Shown here in pieces: positions 21,978 to 24,528 of a DNA stretch of 24,528 bases. The DNA is from JAEZFI01 sp044508215. GTDB taxonomy: Bacteria > Actinomycetota > Acidimicrobiia > Acidimicrobiales > Microtrichaceae. A program made the position numbers and the translations under genes. How positions within the stretch are numbered: position 1 is the stretch's first letter; each line of letters opens with the position of its first letter. The stretch lies in contig JBIQID010000030.1 in assembly GCA_044508215.1 (NCBI GenBank), positions 1 to 24,528 of the forward strand, given 5' to 3'. The notes under the pieces are model-generated. The model saw nothing but the letters and a program-made list of their open reading frames with translations, did not search any database and had not been told where the DNA came from.

Positions 21978-23368
21978 GCCGATGCCGCCTCGGGCTCGTC
22001 GCCGGCGGGCTGACCCTCGCCGGACACACCTTCGGACCTCGCCTGCTCGTCGAGCAGCGGGTGCTCCGCCTTCGAGAGCATGTCGAGCAGCGTGAGCGGA
22101 CGCTCGGGCGCCACGAACGGGCGGCGCGGCTCGGCCGGTCCGACGTCGACGTGCGCGGCGCGGGCTCGCAGCGCCCCGACCGTGCAGTCGGCCGGATCGG
22201 CGTGGGCGAACGGGTCGAACCCGAAGTGCCGCATGGCGTTCCGGTGTGTGATGTCGTCGACCGTCGCCCGGTCGAGCCCCGCCATGTGCCGGGCGAGGCG
22301 CTCAGGGCTCTCGGGCCACGTCGAGTCGGAGTGCGGGTAGTCGGTCTCGACACAGACGATGTCGGAACCGATGAGGTCGAGCAGCCGAAGGCCTGCGGCG
22401 TCCTCGATGAAGCAGGCGAGGAAGTGCTCCCGGAACACCTCTGAGGGCTTCCGCCCCCCGAAGTCGGACCCGGTCCACCGGCTGTGGTGCTCGTAGACGT
22501 AGTCGGCCCGCTCCAGGAGGTACGGGATCCACCCGATGGACCCCTCCGACAGGGCGAAGCGGATGGACGGGAACTCGCGGATCACCCGGGACCACAGCAG
22601 GTCCGCCGCCGTGTCCATCACCGCGGTCGGCTGCAGGTTCATCATCGTGGTGAACGGCGCCTCCACCGACGGCAGCTTCACCTGCGACGACGACCCGATG
22701 TGGAGGCAGACCACCATCCCGTCCTCGTCGCACGCACGCCAGAACGGGTCCCAGTGCTCGCTGTGGAAGCTGGGCACGCCGAGCTTCTCGGGGTTCTCGG
22801 ACCACGTCACGGCCCGGACACCCTTCGCTGCGAGCCGCCGCACCTCTGCCGCCATCAGCTCGGGGTCCCAGTACGGGATCAACCCGAGCGGGATGAAGCG
22901 GCCGGGGTGGGCGCCGCACCAGTCCTCGACGTGCCAGTCGTTGTAGGCCCGGAGCACGGCGAGCGCCAGGTCCTTGTCCTCCGTGTTGGCGAAGATCTGC
23001 CCGCAGAACTGCGGGAACGAGGGGAAGCACATGGAGGCGAGTACGCCGCCCGCGTCCATGTCGTCGATGCGGGCGTGGACGTCGAAGCAGCCCTGGCGGA
23101 TCTCGTCGAACCGCGTCGGCTCGATGCCGTACTCCTCCTGCGGGCGGCCCGACACGGCGTTCAGGCCGAAGTTCGGGATCTCCGTGCCCTCGAAGAGCCA
23201 CATCTCACGGCCCGCCTCGTTCTCGATCACCCGCGGCGCTCGGTCCGCGTACTGCGACGGCAGGCGCCCCTCGAACATGTCCGGCGGCTCGACCAGGTGA
23301 TCGTCGACGCTGATGATGATCAGGCTCTCGGGATCGATGACCCCGGAACCGTCGCCCCTCGACTCCAT
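21974..23368 (-). CDS. Amidohydrolase family protein (amidohydrolase 2)
   Basis: A 464-aa member of the same family, with a C-terminal extension of about 70 residues rich in Ala, Pro and Glu. Metal-site candidates are DDH (22-24, replacing the usual DxH spacing with an adjacent Asp), His223 in VVCLHIGSSSQ, Glu275 in FALSEGSIGW and Asp343 in VETDYPHSDS. ATG 23368 is chosen because GAGGAG lies 8 nt upstream; an in-frame GTG at 23377 overlaps that ribosome-binding site and is unlikely. It is the first gene of the three-gene operon and overlaps the next start by 4 nt. A hydrolytic or decarboxylating role in catabolism is family inference. Confidence 0.92.
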   Translation of the reverse strand: MESRGDGSGVIDPESLIIISVDDHLVEPPDMFEGRLPSQYADRAPRVIENEAGREMWLFEGTEIPNFGLNAVSGRPQEEYGIEPTRFDEIRQGCFDVHARIDDMDAGGVLASMCFPSFPQFCGQIFANTEDKDLALAVLRAYNDWHVEDWCGAHPGRFIPLGLIPYWDPELMAAEVRRLAAKGVRAVTWSENPEKLGVPSFHSEHWDPFWRACDEDGMVVCLHIGSSSQVKLPSVEAPFTTMMNLQPTAVMDTAADLLWSRVIREFPSIRFALSEGSIGWIPYLLERADYVYEHHSRWTGSDFGGRKPSEVFREHFLACFIEDAAGLRLLDLIGSDIVCVETDYPHSDSTWPESPERLARHMAGLDRATVDDITHRNAMRHFGFDPFAHADPADCTVGALRARAAHVDVGPAEPRRPFVAPERPLTLLDMLSKAEHPLLDEQARSEGVSGEGQPAGDEPEAASA

Positions 23369-23406
23369 CCGACCCACTCCTCGACTGCGAACTCGGTGCG
23401 GGCCAC

Positions 23407-23412
23407 ACGGTA
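23407..23412 (-). promoter_or_regulatory. Putative -10 box (TACCGT) for the amidohydrolase operon
   Basis: TACCGT on the minus strand predicts a transcript start near 23400 and a leader of about 31 nt that includes the GAGGAG ribosome-binding site before ATG 23368. No -35 hexamer is recognisable. Confidence 0.4.
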
Positions 23413-23481
23413 CGGCCTGCCGGGACAGCGCGAGGACAGGGCCTCAGCTGAGCATCCCGGCCTCGAAGCCGGCTCGGGCGC

Positions 23482-23487
23482 TACCGT
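23482..23487 (+). promoter_or_regulatory. Putative -10 box (TACCGT) for the PIG-V-like gene
   Basis: TACCGT predicts a transcript start near 23494 and a 5' leader of about 41 nt. The leader contains a short palindrome and a GAGAGG ribosome-binding site before ATG 23535. Confidence 0.4.
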
Positions 23488-23500
23488 CTCAAGGGGAGAC

Positions 23501-23516
23501 GATCACCTCGGTGATC
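23501..23516 (+). repeat. Short palindrome in the leader of the PIG-V-like gene
   Basis: GATCACC-TC-GGTGATC has 7-bp arms and a 2-nt centre, directly upstream of the ribosome-binding site. It could be a downstream operator or a leader hairpin. Confidence 0.4.
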
Positions 23517-23534
23517 GGGAGAGAGGTGGAACCG

Positions 23535-24528
23535 ATGGGGACGGAAGCCGGCGCTGCCGCGCGTCCAGCGACCGCAGCCCCACCTGGCGCGCCCTCGCCG
23601 CACCCTCCTCCGGCATCGCCCGTCGATCTCGCTCCGGGCACCGAGAGCACCCAGTACCCGACGAGGGCCGGCGCGCTCCGCCGCCTCGGCCTCCCCGCCC
23701 TCGCCTGGGCGGTCATGGCGACCGCAGCGACGGTCGCCCAGTACCTCGGCGTGGCGGCGGGGGGCATCCCGCGGCAGGCCGGCATCGACGGGTACGTCCA
23801 GGGGTGGCCGCAGTACGACAGCTGGGTCTACATCCAGATCGCCACGTCCGGCTACACGCCCGGCAACCCAGGCGGGCCGATGGTGGCGTGGTTCCCTGGC
23901 TACCCGCTCGCGATCAGGACGGTCGCGTCGATCGGGTTCGGCGCCGACTTCGCTGCGATCGTCGTCGCCACCGCGGCCGGCCTGGCGAGCGCCATCCTCT
24001 TCTGGGTCTGGTCCGGCGGCTTCCGCCTCACCCGGGCCGAGCGGGTCGGCGCCCTCGCGTTGCTCCTCGTCTACCCGTTCAGCTGGTTCCTCTACGGCGG
24101 CGCGTACAGCAACTCGCTCTTCGTGGCGCTGGCCCTCGCGGCGTTCGTCGCGGTGGAGCGCGACCGCTACCTCCGCGCGGCGATCGCCGCGTGCCTGGCG
24201 ACGGCGGTCCGCCCGCTGGGCTTCGCGCTCGTCGTCGGCCTCGTCGTCCTGGCGCTCGAGCGCAGCGGGGTGCTCACCACCCGGTCGTGGCGCCGCCCAG
24301 GCGGCGGGCTCCAGGCACCGATCGCCGTCCACACGTCCGCCCTCCGCAAGCGGCACGCGGTGCTGCTCCTCTCCACCGGCGGCCTCCTCGCCTACATGAC
24401 CTTCCTGGGCGTGGCACGCGGCGACCCGCTCGCGTTCCTCGACGCTCAGGACCACTGGTACCAGGGCCCCACCGCCGGACCGGGCACCTGGCTCAAGCTC
24501 GACTACCTGCGGAGCCTCTTCGACGGCC
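23535..24528 (+). CDS. PIG-V-like integral membrane mannosyltransferase, 3' end cut by window
   Basis: The frame is open from ATG 23535 to the window end (331 codons). Residues 1-48 are a Pro/Ala-rich cytoplasmic tail, then several hydrophobic segments. The first extracytoplasmic loop has QYDSWVYIQIATSGY (93-107, with the Asp expected to be catalytic in GT-C enzymes) and VAWFPGYPLAIR (117-128). Next come SWFLYGGAYSNSLFVALALA and AACLATAVRPLG. This order of motifs (WD/loop, FPxYP, YSES-like, TRxxG-like) is that of the PIG-V/GT76 family, which uses polyprenyl-phosphate-mannose. It probably mannosylates a surface lipid or glycan, and it lies about 3.6 kb from the glycan block. Start supported by GAGAGGTGG upstream. 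Confidence 0.85.
   Translation, partial: MGTEAGAAARPATAAPPGAPSPHPPPASPVDLAPGTESTQYPTRAGALRRLGLPALAWAVMATAATVAQYLGVAAGGIPRQAGIDGYVQGWPQYDSWVYIQIATSGYTPGNPGGPMVAWFPGYPLAIRTVASIGFGADFAAIVVATAAGLASAILFWVWSGGFRLTRAERVGALALLLVYPFSWFLYGGAYSNSLFVALALAAFVAVERDRYLRAAIAACLATAVRPLGFALVVGLVVLALERSGVLTTRSWRRPGGGLQAPIAVHTSALRKRHAVLLLSTGGLLAYMTFLGVARGDPLAFLDAQDHWYQGPTAGPGTWLKLDYLRSLFDG

Noticed and set aside
23481..24455. A 324-codon minus-strand frame at the right end
   Set aside because: Low-complexity, charged composition without domains; the plus strand encodes recognisable PIG-V-like membrane segments and motifs.

Overview
The window is a GC-rich (about 70%) bacterial scaffold fragment that reads like an actinobacterium, plausibly Acidimicrobiia. 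The evidence is the codon use, many GTG starts, TANNNT-type -10 boxes lying 7-9 nt upstream of start codons (leaderless or short-leader mRNAs), paired amidohydrolase-2 genes and several acyl-CoA dehydrogenases. The taxon is an inference. One run of exactly 100 N (8833-8932) is a scaffold gap of unknown true size, and both ends of the window cut a gene.

Layout. 1-1844 (-): two overlapping CNNM/HlyC-CorC-type membrane proteins, the second cut by the window edge. 1918-2727 (+): an orphan ABC ATPase, closed by a long hairpin. 2799-8812 (-): a TPP riboswitch followed by thiamine pyrophosphokinase, a ThiB-like binding lipoprotein and a fused ThiP-like permease joined by 4-nt overlaps, then an SRPBCC protein and glycogen debranching enzyme GlgX. 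No thiamine ABC ATPase is present. 8933-10026 (-): an acyl-CoA dehydrogenase cut by the gap. 10055-11845 (-): a pseudo-receiver/GGDEF/degenerate-EAL protein with a sigma-28-like promoter ending at its ATG. 12002-13153 (+): a second acyl-CoA dehydrogenase. 13131-13589 (-): a small membrane protein.

13755-19877 is a surface-glycan block: a GT2 glycosyltransferase, an EpsN/PglE-like sugar aminotransferase, a PglC/EpsL-like phosphoglycosyl transferase, an asparagine synthase-type amidotransferase and a WecE-like sugar aminotransferase, arranged as convergent and divergent neighbours. A perfect 36-bp palindrome and a pair of 16-bp direct repeats lie between asnB and the WecE-like gene. 19881-20074 is an 86-bp tandem repeat carrying four palindromes between convergent genes. 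20071-23368 (-) is a tightly overlapping operon of two amidohydrolases and an aspartyl/asparaginyl beta-hydroxylase-like protein. 23535-end (+) is a PIG-V-like membrane mannosyltransferase, cut by the window end.

I see no mobile element, CRISPR array, tRNA or rRNA, and no clear defence system. The most unusual items are the sigma-28-like leaderless promoter on a c-di-GMP gene whose phosphodiesterase half is dead, the intergenic palindromes and repeats, the thiamine operon without its ATPase, and the LpxO-type hydroxylase fused by overlap to an amidohydrolase operon.
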